NCBI GenBank assembly: GCA_964528055.1
Contig: CAZGQM010000005.1
Coordinates: forward strand, 62,001 to 126,000
Direction of reading: 5' to 3'
DNA: 64,000 nt
DNA from: Geoanaerobacter sp964528055
Lineage (GTDB): Bacteria; Desulfobacterota; Desulfuromonadia; Geobacterales; DSM-12255
In this document: one piece after another, positions 9,145 to 17,749 of the stretch
Position numbering within the stretch: position 1 is the first letter of the stretch
Layout of the letters: each line of letters opens with the position of its first letter
Notes under the pieces: model-generated
What the model was told of the DNA's origin: nothing
Seen by the model: only the letters and a program-made list of their open reading frames with translations
The model's database searches: none
Translations under genes and position numbers: made by a program

Positions 9145-9162
9145 CTTTCACGCGGGTGTAAC
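9145..9162 (+). promoter_or_regulatory. Possible Pho box upstream of alkaline phosphatase
   Basis: CTTTCAC-GCGG-GTGTAAC resembles two PhoB half sites (CTGTCAT type) spaced by 4 bases, about 75 bases before the phosphatase start. The match is partial (roughly 5/7 and 4/7). A separate 8-base inverted repeat, GTGCTGCA (9164-9171) with TGCAGCAC (9189-9196), follows. Confidence 0.35.
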
Positions 9163-9234
9163 GGTGCTGCAATAATGCTGGATTACACTGCAGCACAGTT
9201 TCATTCATTCTAATCGTAGGAAAGGAAGAACCAG

Positions 9235-10401
9235 ATGAAAAAAACAGGTCTGTTTTCAGTTTACGCAGCATCGGCAGCCATGGTGCTGCAACTGGCCGCA
9301 CCGGTCGTATCCTTTGCCGACGTGGCAAAGAACATTATCTTGATGGTGCCGGATGGTATGGGGCTTGCCGACGTCACTGCCACCCGCATTTACAAGAATG
9401 GTCTCGACGGAGCCCCTCTGAGCTTTGAGACACTGAAACATATCGGCTACCAGCGGACATATTCTGCCAACAGCACCATCACCGATTCCGCGCCGGCTGC
9501 CTCTGCCTGGGCCTGCGGAGAGAAGTTCAACAACGGCGAGATCAGTTTTCATGGCGATGGTCGTCCTTTCAAACCGAGCATCCTAGAACTGGCCAAGAAA
9601 AAAGGGAAATCCACCGGTCTGGTTGCTACCTCAACTATCACCCATGCCACACCAGCCTCCTTCGGTTCCCACGTGATCAACCGCAACTGCGAAAATGAAA
9701 TTGCACGCCAGTTTGTCGAGGTGACCGGGGTTGACCTGTTGCTCGGCGGCGGCGTAGACAAATTCAAATCGGTCAAGGCCGACCAATGCGGTACGGCTGG
9801 TGATTTTATTCAGGTAGCCCAGGGCAAGGGATATACCGTGGCGTACAGCAAAAACGAACTGGACAGAGCCGTTGCCGACGGCAGCAAAAAGGTCCTCGGG
9901 CTCTTCAATGCCGCCGGCCTGACACCCGAATACAGCCGTGCTCCTGGGATTTCCGAGCCGCGCCTGCCGGAGATGACCGTTGCTGCACTAAATCTTCTGG
10001 ATAAGAACAGGCACGGATTCTTCCTCATGGTTGAAGGTTCCCAGGTGGATTGGGCCAACCACGCCAAAGATTACCCCTATCAACTGGGCGAGATGCTCGC
10101 CTTTGACGAGTCGGTAAAGGTTGTCAGGGATTGGATAAATGCCGATGAAGAGCGGAAAGAGAAAACCCTGCTGATAGTAGTGGCCGACCATGACACCGGA
10201 GGTTTTGCTGTAAACGGCCCGCAGACGGCGCTTCTCAAGGCTGGTGAAAAGGTGGAGGCAGGGTGGACAACCGGCAATCACACCGGTGTTGACACCATTA
10301 TCTGGAGCGAAGGGCCGGGGAGTAAGGCTCTGGCCAGGGCCATCGACAACACCGACATCTATGGCGTGATGGTCAAGGCCATGGCCGGCTCAAAGGAGTA
10401 G
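9235..10401 (+). CDS. Periplasmic alkaline phosphatase
   Basis: Hydrolyses phosphomonoesters in the periplasm. The 388-residue protein begins with a signal peptide ending near VVSFADVA. Metal and catalytic motifs are ILMVPDGMG (Asp40), TDSAPAASAWACG with nucleophile Ser85, THATPASFGSH, EGSQVDWANH, VADHDTGGF and GNHTGVD. Thus all three metal sites of the alkaline phosphatase superfamily are present. AGGAAAGGA precedes the ATG. A partial Pho box upstream hints at phosphate control. It is shorter than E. coli PhoA and closer to the bacterial PhoA/PhoB-type enzymes with compact lids. It is a single-gene unit closed by a terminator. Confidence 0.9.
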   Translation: MKKTGLFSVYAASAAMVLQLAAPVVSFADVAKNIILMVPDGMGLADVTATRIYKNGLDGAPLSFETLKHIGYQRTYSANSTITDSAPAASAWACGEKFNNGEISFHGDGRPFKPSILELAKKKGKSTGLVATSTITHATPASFGSHVINRNCENEIARQFVEVTGVDLLLGGGVDKFKSVKADQCGTAGDFIQVAQGKGYTVAYSKNELDRAVADGSKKVLGLFNAAGLTPEYSRAPGISEPRLPEMTVAALNLLDKNRHGFFLMVEGSQVDWANHAKDYPYQLGEMLAFDESVKVVRDWINADEERKEKTLLIVVADHDTGGFAVNGPQTALLKAGEKVEAGWTTGNHTGVDTIIWSEGPGSKALARAIDNTDIYGVMVKAMAGSKE

Positions 10402-10420
10402 AAAAACGTTGTATCGCCTT

Positions 10421-10453
10421 AAAAGGGTTGCCGATGACGGCAGCCCTTTTTTT
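10421..10453 (+). terminator. Intrinsic terminator after alkaline phosphatase
   Basis: AAGGGTTGCCG and CGGCAGCCCTT form a stem with one G-U pair and a 4-base loop (ATGA), followed by seven T. It lies 20 bases past the phosphatase stop. Confidence 0.85.
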
Positions 10454-10627
10454 GTTCGGACTGGATCTCCTGGCACCCTGTCATTCCGGTCAGGCAGAGG
10501 CGCTTATCCGGGTTGATCCCTCTTCAATTATCTTGACTCCTCATTCCGTTATTACTATCTTTTCTCCATGGCCTACAACTCATGAATTGTCCTTCCTCTT
10601 GTATTATTTCTTGTAGGGGGTGCAGAA

Positions 10628-10927
10628 ATGTTGTGGAACGGTCGTAAGAAAATTACAAAACACGGCTACCTCCTTGAGAGCCCGGTAGATGACGAAGGCT
10701 GCTGCAAGGGGTGTGACGGTGCCTGCTGCCGATCCTTTCCCAGCGTGGCCATCACGTGTGCCGAGTACAATCAGCTACTTGACCTTGGCGCCACCCGCCT
10801 GCACTTCTCGCTCACGGGGAAGCACCTGCTGGTCATCGAGAACGGTTGCGAATTCCTCAAAGAGGGCAAGTGCTCCATCTACGAACACCGCCCTGATATC
10901 TGCCGTCGCTTCATCTGTAGGGAGTAG
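10628..10927 (+). CDS. YkgJ-type cysteine-cluster protein
   Basis: A 99-residue protein with the zinc- or iron-chelating cysteine pattern of the YkgJ/UPF0153 family. It has CCKGCDGACCRSFP near residues 24-37, NGCEFLKEGKCSIYEHRP near 72-89, and DICRRFIC at the end. Family members are thought to bind a metal or Fe-S cluster; their role is not established. A TAGGGGGTG ribosome site lies 5 bases upstream. It stands alone, and a minus-strand relic of a VOC protein abuts its 3' end. Confidence 0.8.
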   Translation: MLWNGRKKITKHGYLLESPVDDEGCCKGCDGACCRSFPSVAITCAEYNQLLDLGATRLHFSLTGKHLLVIENGCEFLKEGKCSIYEHRPDICRRFICRE

Positions 10928-11068
10928 TCCGGTTCTTGAAGCCAGCCGCATTGCACTATAATCCCTCCTTTGGAGAGCTTTTCCCAAAACTCATCCACTT
11001 CTTCCCGGGTCTCTCATTTCACGACAAACATTATGGCGGTACTCACCCGTGAGATATACGCCGGTCTC
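10928..11068 (-). pseudogene. Relic of a PhnB/VOC-family protein
   Basis: The minus strand reads AIMFVVK-stop-ETREEVDEFWEKLS, then KGGIIVQCGWLQEPDYS. This matches the C-terminal part of PhnB-like glyoxalase/VOC proteins, which end with CETQEEVDEFWEKLS...GG...CGWLKD. The stop is UGA (11014-11016) at a position that is normally Cys. No start, no N-terminal domain and no proper C-terminus remain, because the fragment runs into the 3' end of the YkgJ gene. Confidence 0.6.
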
Positions 11069-11357
11069 TAAGCGCATCAACGTTCCAAATTCGTGCCCCC
11101 TGCGCAGCAATAAACAGAATGGCAAAACAGAAAAGTATCGCAAGTTAGCCCTTATTCACAAGTGGCAGCAACGCCCTGGTGCCGTGCACCATCCTGTAAG
11201 CGGAGGTCTCCTTGCTCCTATGTGCGGCCTCTTCATGACAATTTGCAAGGCTCAAATGCTAGATAATATCCGTTGATTTACTCTGTCGGTTTGGGTACAG
11301 TAGCGAACGCGAAAATTGGTCCTTTATTTTACTATTTGTCTGGAAAGGATGAAGTAC
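11069..11357. other. Spacer upstream of leuC
   Basis: No convincing gene is seen here. An open frame at 11049-11276 on the plus strand has low-complexity, non-gene-like composition. The leuC promoter presumably lies in the last 100 bases, but no clear -35/-10 pair stands out. Confidence 0.4.
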
Positions 11358-12641
11358 ATGGGCAAAACAACGGCTGAAAAGATATTTGCAAGTCACCTGG
11401 TAGATGAACCGTTTCCTGGCGCCAAGGTGTTGAAGCTTGATGTGGTCATGTGCCACGAGATCACCACGCCTATTGCAATTGCCGACCTGATGGCGCGTGG
11501 CAAGGATCGTGTGTTCGATACCTCTAAGATCAAGGCGGTTATCGATCACGTTACCCCAAGCAAGGATACAAATACCGCTACACAGGCAAAGATGCTGCGT
11601 GACTGGGCAAGACGTCACAATATTAAAGATTTCTACGATGTCGGCGCCAACGGCGTATGCCATGCAATCTTTCCTGAAAAGGGTTTCATCCGACCCGGCT
11701 ACACGGTCATCATGGGTGACTCTCATACCTGTACCCACGGTGCTTTTGGGGCATTCGCAGCCGGCATCGGCACAACAGACCTGGAGGTTGGGATTCTAAA
11801 GGGGGTCTGCGCCTTTCGTGAGCCTAAGACCATCCGTTTCAACCTGAACGGTACCCTCCCGAAAGGGGTGTATGCCAAGGATGTCATCCTGTACATCATC
11901 GGCCAGGTCAGCGTGAATGGCGCTACCGACCGGGTGATGGAGTTCCGTGGACCGGTAGTGGAAGCCATGACCATGGAGTCGCGTATGACGCTCTGCAATA
12001 TGGCCATCGAGGCCGGTGGCACTTCGGGAATCTGCATGCCGGACATGGTCACCGTGGAGTATCTCTGGCCTTTCATCCAGAATGAGTATCCGTCGAAAGA
12101 GGCTGCCCTGTCCGATTTTTCGAAGTGGTGTTCCGACGATGACGCGGTGTATGACAAGGTCTATGACTATGACCTTACCACCCTTGAGCCTACCATTACC
12201 TTCGGATACAAGCCTGACCAGGTTAAGTCGATTGGTGAGATGGCCGGTACTTCTGTGGATCAGGTCTATCTGGGCTCCTGCACAAATGGGAGGCTTGAAG
12301 ATCTCCGGATTGCCGCGCAGATTCTCAAAGGAAGGAAGATCGCCCCTTCAGTGCGGGCAATACTCTCTCCAGCCACTCCCAAGATCTATCAGGAAGCCAT
12401 GAAGGAAGGGTTAATCGATATCTTCATGGAGGCCGGATTCTGCGTGACAAACCCTACCTGTGGGGCATGCCTCGGAATGAGCAACGGAGTTCTTGCAGAA
12501 GGGGAGGTCTGCGCTTCCACAACCAACCGTAATTTTATGGGACGGATGGGAAAAGGGGGGATGGTACATCTGATGTCACCGGCCACCAGCGCCGCAACGG
12601 CGATAGAAGGGAAGATTGCCGACCCGAGAAAGTACCTGTAA
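11358..12641 (+). CDS. leuC: 3-isopropylmalate dehydratase large subunit
   Basis: An aconitase-superfamily enzyme that isomerises 2- and 3-isopropylmalate for leucine synthesis; it can also act on citramalate for isoleucine. The 427-residue protein has MCHEITTPIAIADLM, MGDSHTCTHGAFGAFAAGIGTTDLE, and [4Fe-4S] cysteines in GSCTNG and NPTCGACLG. It belongs to the shorter archaeal/homoaconitase-like LeuC class that uses a separate LeuD. The start at 11358 (AAAGGA upstream) is preferred over 11349 and 11316. leuD follows 56 bases downstream. No leuA or leuB is adjacent, so the exact substrate (isopropylmalate, methylmalate or another) is inferred. Confidence 0.88.
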   Translation: MGKTTAEKIFASHLVDEPFPGAKVLKLDVVMCHEITTPIAIADLMARGKDRVFDTSKIKAVIDHVTPSKDTNTATQAKMLRDWARRHNIKDFYDVGANGVCHAIFPEKGFIRPGYTVIMGDSHTCTHGAFGAFAAGIGTTDLEVGILKGVCAFREPKTIRFNLNGTLPKGVYAKDVILYIIGQVSVNGATDRVMEFRGPVVEAMTMESRMTLCNMAIEAGGTSGICMPDMVTVEYLWPFIQNEYPSKEAALSDFSKWCSDDDAVYDKVYDYDLTTLEPTITFGYKPDQVKSIGEMAGTSVDQVYLGSCTNGRLEDLRIAAQILKGRKIAPSVRAILSPATPKIYQEAMKEGLIDIFMEAGFCVTNPTCGACLGMSNGVLAEGEVCASTTNRNFMGRMGKGGMVHLMSPATSAATAIEGKIADPRKYL

Positions 12642-12697
12642 AAAGTGCGGCTTTCCCGCGATCGCATTTTATATCATCTGAATAAGGAGTCATTTCT

Positions 12698-13225
12698 ATG
12701 AAAGCTTTCGGTGGACCGGTCCTTTTTCTTGACCGCTCAGATATCAATACCGACGAGATTATTCCGGCCAAATACCTTACCGAAATCACCAAGGAAGATC
12801 TGAAGCCGTATATCCTGGAAGACCTAAAACTTCCGGGTTTTGATCCTAAAGGGGAGAAAACGAAGGCAGCGCGGGTCGTAGTAAGTCGTGCCAACTTCGG
12901 CTGCGGTTCGTCGCGTGAGCATGCTCCGTGGGTCTTTGAGGTTAACGAGATCACCGCTGTAGTGGCAGAGTCCTTTGCCAGGATATTCCGACAGAACATG
13001 TTCAACTGCGGGATGGCGGCAATAGAACTCCCTAAGGAGCAGATCGAAGAGATATTCTCCCATGCTGGCGATGCTGATGCCTCAATGGGCCTGGATATCG
13101 AGTCGCAAACCCTTACAATGAGCGGTGGGGGGAAACAGAAGTCTTTCAGCTTTGAGATCTCTCAGTTTGACAAGGCGCTGGTCTTGGCAGGTGGATGGGT
13201 CGATTACGCTGACAAGAAGTACTGA
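12698..13225 (+). CDS. leuD: 3-isopropylmalate dehydratase small subunit
   Basis: The swivelling domain that completes the LeuC active site. The 175-residue protein has SDINTDEIIPAKYLTE near the N-terminus and the substrate loop NFGCGSSREHAPW. It also has the AVVAESFARIFRQNMFNCG block typical of LeuD. AAGGAG lies 7 bases before the ATG. It shares an operon with leuC and is followed by a strong terminator. The length fits the archaeal-type small subunit. Confidence 0.9.
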   Translation: MKAFGGPVLFLDRSDINTDEIIPAKYLTEITKEDLKPYILEDLKLPGFDPKGEKTKAARVVVSRANFGCGSSREHAPWVFEVNEITAVVAESFARIFRQNMFNCGMAAIELPKEQIEEIFSHAGDADASMGLDIESQTLTMSGGGKQKSFSFEISQFDKALVLAGGWVDYADKKY

Positions 13226-13247
13226 GACCTGCAGTATAGTACCAGCA

Positions 13248-13279
13248 AAAAGGGCGGTAACTTCGGTTAACCGCCCTTT
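13248..13279. terminator. Terminator between leuD and thrC
   Basis: AAAGGGCGGT and ACCGCCCTTT pair around a TAACTTCGGTTA loop region that can extend the stem. A and T tracts on both flanks make it usable for leuD (plus strand) and for thrC (minus strand, ends at 13311). Confidence 0.8.
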
Positions 13280-13310
13280 CTGCATCTTGAGCATCATTTT
13301 CTACGTCAAC

Positions 13311-14693
13311 CTATCGAGCTTTTTCCTTTATGAATCGTTTCACCTGTTCCAGCTCTGCATCCATGACCTCGCAGCGGCTAGGGAGGTTGTCAATACCTTG
13401 CAGTGAAGGTGGAAGCGGAGGCTGTTCACCGGTTGCCTTATGCACGGCTTCGCAGAATTTCGCGGGGTGCGCCGTGGCCAGACAGACGGCCGTCTGCTCT
13501 GAACCGACCAGCTTCTGGGCAGCTTTTACCCCCACTGCTGTGTGCGGATCAAGGAAGTAACCAGTCTCCCGATGAAAGGATGCAATCGTGGCAAGGGTCT
13601 CTTCCTGGTTGATTGAGATGGAGAGAAACTCATCCTGGACCTGGGACATCTCTGCTGCAGAAAACTCGATCCGGCCATTTTTAGCCAGTTGATCAAAGGC
13701 GTTTCTAACACGTGCCGGATCTTCATCGAACAGGTAAAAGAGATAGCGTTCGAAATTGGAGGCGAGCTGGATATCCATAGATGGCGAGACGGTTGAAACA
13801 ACTGCGCCAAGTGAATAGTCACCGCTGTTTATAAACCGGCTCAGAATATTGTTCTCATTGGTTGCTAGCAGGAGCTTTGCAATGGGAAGACCCATTTTTT
13901 TCGCCACAAAACCGGCAAAGATGTCGCCGAAGTTTCCGGTGGGTACGGAAAAGACGACCTCCTTGTCCCGTTCGGCAACCCTGAACCATGCGTAAAAATA
14001 GTAGACCACCTGGGCCAGGACCCTGGCCCAGTTGATGGAGTTGACAGCACCGAGGGAGTACTCCTTCTTGAAGGCAAGATCATTGAAGAGTGTTTTTACA
14101 ATGTTCTGGCAGTCGTCAAATGTGCCGCGAGCTGCAATGTTGTGGACGTTCGAGTCCGTAACCGTGGTCATCTGCAGTGCCTGAATCGGGGAGGTCTTGC
14201 CATCAGGATGAAGGATAAAAATGTTGATGTTTTCCTTGCCCCGTACTCCATGGATGGCAGCGCTGCCGGTGTCGCCTGATGTTGCCCCTACAATATTGAG
14301 TGTCTCGCCGCTATCCTTGAGCAGGTACTCGAAAAGGTTTCCGAGCAGCTGAAGGGCAACGTCCTTGAATGCGAGGGTAGGGCCGTGGAACAGCTCCAGT
14401 ATATGGATGCCGTTTATATCTACCAAAGGGGTGATTTCCGGGTTGGTGAAGCTGTCATATGAGCGGTTTATGAGTCGTTTCAGGTCGGGAGACGGTATGT
14501 CGTCGGCATAAAGGGAGATGACGGCAAATGCCAGCTCCTGGTAGCTGTAGCTCTTCCACTCATCTAGGGTGGCTTGGTCAATGACCGGTATGGATATCGG
14601 AAGCAGCAGTCCGCCATCGGTTGCAAGCCCCATCATGACGGCTTCCCGGAATTCGACCGCCGCTATCCCTCCCCTGGTGCTGATGTATTTCAT
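13311..14693 (-). CDS. thrC: Threonine synthase
   Basis: A PLP enzyme converting O-phosphohomoserine to threonine in the cytosol. The 460-residue length and N-terminus (MKYISTRGGIAAVEFREAVM, then MGLATDGGLLLP) fit the type used by E. coli. The PLP lysine lies in HGPTLAFKDVALQ, and the phosphate cup in GATSGDTGSAAIHG. FSVPTGNFGDIFAGFVAKKMGLP is also diagnostic. The start has GGAG 8 bases upstream. It is convergent with leuD and not linked to other threonine genes here. Confidence 0.95.
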   Translation of the reverse strand: MKYISTRGGIAAVEFREAVMMGLATDGGLLLPISIPVIDQATLDEWKSYSYQELAFAVISLYADDIPSPDLKRLINRSYDSFTNPEITPLVDINGIHILELFHGPTLAFKDVALQLLGNLFEYLLKDSGETLNIVGATSGDTGSAAIHGVRGKENINIFILHPDGKTSPIQALQMTTVTDSNVHNIAARGTFDDCQNIVKTLFNDLAFKKEYSLGAVNSINWARVLAQVVYYFYAWFRVAERDKEVVFSVPTGNFGDIFAGFVAKKMGLPIAKLLLATNENNILSRFINSGDYSLGAVVSTVSPSMDIQLASNFERYLFYLFDEDPARVRNAFDQLAKNGRIEFSAAEMSQVQDEFLSISINQEETLATIASFHRETGYFLDPHTAVGVKAAQKLVGSEQTAVCLATAHPAKFCEAVHKATGEQPPLPPSLQGIDNLPSRCEVMDAELEQVKRFIKEKAR

Positions 14694-14802
14694 AGGAATA
14701 CTCCGTGCAGATTTGGTTCGGCGAGTTTAGCAGGATTCGAGAAAAATGGGAAGGGGCGAAAGGCCGTTATCGGCCAACCGGAAAGGGTGAGCTACAAATG
14801 GA

Positions 14803-14828
14803 AAGGGCCGCCAAAACCGGCAGCCCTC
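14803..14828 (-). terminator. Terminator for the small membrane protein
   Basis: On the minus strand GGGCTGCC and GGCGGCCC form an 8-base stem with one G-U pair around a GGTTTT loop, followed by TTTCC. It lies 42 bases past the stop at 14870. Confidence 0.6.
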
Positions 14829-14869
14829 TCATGTACCTGATTGTATGACCTGCTGCATTATCACCTCCA

Positions 14870-15097
14870 TTATGCTGCTTCGCTCTTGCGTCCTTCCTCT
14901 TTCCTGAGCCCCTTGGCGAAACCGAGCATTACCATCACTGCAGGTACCAGCTGGCCGATGACTATGAGAGCACAGATGCCGAGGAATATGGTTACGAAGA
15001 TCCCGCTGTTATCTTCTCGTGCCCCTGAGGCGGCGAATGCGGTGGCGGCCGGTACTATCCCTGCGACTGTTCCCATTAAAGTAGTTAGAGCTTTCAT
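14870..15097 (-). CDS. Small sigma-54-controlled membrane protein
   Basis: A 75-residue protein of unknown function. An N-terminal hydrophobic stretch (MKALTTLMGTVAGIVPAATAFAA) could be a signal peptide or first membrane segment. A second membrane span covers about 33-58 (FVTIFLGICALIVIGQLVPAV), then a basic tail KGLRKEEGRK. A GGGAGG site precedes the ATG. A near-consensus sigma-54 promoter lies about 53 bases upstream and a terminator follows, so this is a complete single-gene unit. The promoter type suggests a role in nitrogen, envelope or other activator-controlled stress responses, but none can be named. Confidence 0.75.
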   Translation of the reverse strand: MKALTTLMGTVAGIVPAATAFAASGAREDNSGIFVTIFLGICALIVIGQLVPAVMVMLGFAKGLRKEEGRKSEAA

Positions 15098-15412
15098 GAC
15101 ATCCTCCCTTTCATATTTTCCATGTGGTGTTGGTTTTGAATTAATATTGTGCAGCTGTCATGCCAATATATAAAAATATTTATGAATAATCTCTTATCTG
15201 TTGATTACACGGGGATATACAGTGCTAATAATTGGATGGGTGGTATCCTGAGTTCTACGTATTGAGGATATCGTATGGAAAAAAGATACATGAGATTATG
15301 AGGGTCTGAATTGTAAAGCCTCTAATGGTGGCGCTTTGGGGGGGTACAGCTTAAGATGCTTGCTTCGAGCGAACTGTACAATCTTTTATGCAGCTCACTA
15401 TGGCTGGCATGA
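15098..15412. other. Regulatory spacer
   Basis: A 315-base AT-rich spacer with no gene. It holds the sigma-54 promoter (15150-15165, minus) and probably the upstream activator site for the small membrane protein. The downstream end of the TPR gene lies at 15413. No terminator for that gene was recognised. Confidence 0.5.
15150..15165 (-). promoter_or_regulatory. Sigma-54 promoter
   Basis: The minus strand reads TGGCATGACAGCTGCA, against consensus TGGCACGNNNNTTGCW. The invariant GG and GC dinucleotides are correctly spaced, and 10 of the 12 specified bases match. It drives the small membrane protein gene starting at 15097. Confidence 0.7.
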
Positions 15413-17686
15413 CTAACCGTTATTTTCTTCATCCAGTTCAATCATTTCAGGTTCGAGGATATCATCGGCATCATCGCCGCAAAGGTGATGAAGGCGGTGT
15501 TTGACATCACGGAAATTTGGTTTGATACCTATGATTTCATGATAGATGGTAATTGCTTCCTGAGCTCTTTCAGAGAGCTCATAGAGGAATGCAAGCTCGT
15601 ATTTCATATTGAGAAGTGCTTCACCCGAGAGTGCCGGAAGTTCAAGAGCTGCTCTGAAAACCTCCTCAGCCGATAAAAGATCCCCCTTGTCGCGTAGGCA
15701 GATCCCTTCAAGTGAGGCGCAGTCTGCAGACCGGCGCGGGTCGCGTGCGGCGGAACGGAATTCCCTGACGGCCTCTTCGTAGAGCCCCATCTCCTTGTAG
15801 GCAATCCCCAAACTGTAGTGTGACTCGGTGTCGCTCTCGTCGATCTGTTCATCAACGCCTTTCTTGAAAGCGGAGAGAAGATTTCCCAAGCTGTATATGT
15901 CCGATTCATCCCTCTGTATGGTTCCGATCAGTTGACTCTCTTCCCCAAACAGGGCTTCGGTGAAGTCAGTCAAGTCTTCCATCTCGAAATCCAGCTCTGG
16001 TGATGACCCTTTATGCGTTTCAACAATGAATTTCGGCGAGATCTCTTCTGTCTGGAGGCCGATAGCGGCTGCGGTAGTTATTGGGTTGTCGGTGATACTC
16101 CAGTCTGATGACTCTGATTGCACGGCAGCTGGATCGTGAGGCTTTCTTTTCTTTAAAATCGAAGGAGGTTCAGGCAGAGATGCAATTTCGAGTTCTAACT
16201 GTTCAGAAAGTTCATCGAGAGCAGAGAGAGAGATCTTCGAAGACTCCTCTTTTGCTTCAAAGGGGGGAGGAGGTAGAAATGCCTGAATCGGCAGCGGGGA
16301 GAGAATGGTAAGAGTCATTCGGGAAGGCTCTTCATTCTCTTCCTGCCAACCGTCATCTTCACTATCAGTTGTGGATGGAGCTGCAATTGCAGATTCTGCA
16401 GAGAGCTCGGATGAATCCGTAGGCTCTTCTTCATGAGTTATGGTTATCTCAGGGGTTATGATTTCAGGTTCATCGAGCATTACAGCCACTGCATCGACGA
16501 CGGATTGGGCTTCTGTTTCTATGGTTGCAGTGAGTGCAGGTTGGGGCTCTTCCTGCTCCTCCTCAAGCCCGAGGTCAACATCTTCCTCCCATTCAGCCCC
16601 CTGCTGCAGAGTGAGTGCATCTTGAACAGCTGTTTCTGTCTGCTCATCCTCATGCATGGACTCATCGATCAACCCTTTAAATGATTCCGGTTCCAGGGGT
16701 TCAGAGTGAGTGTCCGGCGGCAGTATGTTGCCATTCGCTTGCAGTCGAGCATAAAACTGCTCCAGCTGTTCCTCCCGCCCTTTTGACAGCAGGAACTCTC
16801 TCTGTTCTTGAAGGAGTTTCAGTGCCTCGTCACTCTCCCCATCAAGAATTGTCAGGTCGATTAACTCTTCTCTGGGTCGGATTTCATCAGGAAAACGCTC
16901 GTGCATCCTGGTGAGGGCGGAACGGAGCTGTCCCATCTCACCCAAGGCCCGAATAGCGTCACAGATGAGATGCCAGGCCTTGATGTTGTCAGGGTCCCTG
17001 GATAGAAAATCCCTCAGGTTGCTGTAGGCCTTTTCGGCCTCGCCATGCTCCATTTGGTATGTGATAAAACCAAGTGGGGAGCATTCTTTTTCCGGGAAAA
17101 GGTTGTTGATTCTCTCGCAGAGCCGGTGGAATGGCGATTTGTCCGGGTGTTCGAGGAGCTGGCAGGCAAGCCTGCAATACTGTTCATAGGCTTCTGCATG
17201 TTTGCCTGCAGCCTGGTTGGTTTCGGCAATCTTCAGCGCAGTGTTCAGATTGTCTGGATCGATCTCGGTCATTCTATCAAGTATGTTCAGCGCTTCGGGA
17301 TATTTTCCTGTTTTCAGGTGCTGATTAACCAGATGGCTGAACTCGGCAAGCGCATTGCCGACAAGGCCCTGTTTGACGTTGAGCTCGGCAAGGGTGAGAG
17401 TGGTTTTTATACTGTTGGGATCGAGTTTCTGGACCTGTTTGTAGACCGCAATCGCCTTCAGAAAAAAGCTTCTGTCCGCAAAATATTTGGCTATGGTTTC
17501 GTATTCCGGGATGGCTTCTTCCTGCCTGTTTACCCTGACAAGGAGTTCGGCAAGCCTCTGCCTGACCTTGATGTCACCCGGGTCAAGGGCGACAGCCTGC
17601 TCAAAGTCCTTCAATGCCTTATCGAGCTGCCCCTTAACAATGAATTTCTGGGCGCTCTCAATGAATTTATCTTTCTTGGTGATCAA
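15413..17686 (-). CDS. Large tetratricopeptide-repeat protein
   Basis: A 757-residue scaffold protein. TPR units fill the N-terminal third (KFIVKGQLDKALKDFEQAVALDPGD and repeats to about 300). A long acidic low-complexity linker (about 340-560, rich in Glu, Ser and Pro) follows, then more TPRs (EQIDESDTESHYSLGIAYKEMGLYEEAVREF, about 620-730). There is no signal peptide, so it is probably cytoplasmic. The start codon is TTG at 17686, with a poor ribosome site. It is the last gene of a minus-strand run after MoxR, DUF58 and transglutaminase genes. The architecture resembles TPR proteins of motility or polarity systems, but no function is assigned. Confidence 0.75.
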   Translation of the reverse strand: MITKKDKFIESAQKFIVKGQLDKALKDFEQAVALDPGDIKVRQRLAELLVRVNRQEEAIPEYETIAKYFADRSFFLKAIAVYKQVQKLDPNSIKTTLTLAELNVKQGLVGNALAEFSHLVNQHLKTGKYPEALNILDRMTEIDPDNLNTALKIAETNQAAGKHAEAYEQYCRLACQLLEHPDKSPFHRLCERINNLFPEKECSPLGFITYQMEHGEAEKAYSNLRDFLSRDPDNIKAWHLICDAIRALGEMGQLRSALTRMHERFPDEIRPREELIDLTILDGESDEALKLLQEQREFLLSKGREEQLEQFYARLQANGNILPPDTHSEPLEPESFKGLIDESMHEDEQTETAVQDALTLQQGAEWEEDVDLGLEEEQEEPQPALTATIETEAQSVVDAVAVMLDEPEIITPEITITHEEEPTDSSELSAESAIAAPSTTDSEDDGWQEENEEPSRMTLTILSPLPIQAFLPPPPFEAKEESSKISLSALDELSEQLELEIASLPEPPSILKKRKPHDPAAVQSESSDWSITDNPITTAAAIGLQTEEISPKFIVETHKGSSPELDFEMEDLTDFTEALFGEESQLIGTIQRDESDIYSLGNLLSAFKKGVDEQIDESDTESHYSLGIAYKEMGLYEEAVREFRSAARDPRRSADCASLEGICLRDKGDLLSAEEVFRAALELPALSGEALLNMKYELAFLYELSERAQEAITIYHEIIGIKPNFRDVKHRLHHLCGDDADDILEPEMIELDEENNG

Positions 17687-17749
17687 TGGGTACCTAGGAT
17701 TACGGATCTATAAGTTTACCGAGAAAAGTAATGGAAGTGCTGCGGCATG

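Noticed and set aside
11014..11016. UGA in the VOC relic as a selenocysteine codon
   Set aside because: The surrounding gene is only a fragment and no stable hairpin with a G-U loop follows.
11049..11276. 75-codon plus-strand open frame before leuC
   Set aside because: Amino-acid composition is not gene-like and its start overlaps the VOC relic; no ribosome site.
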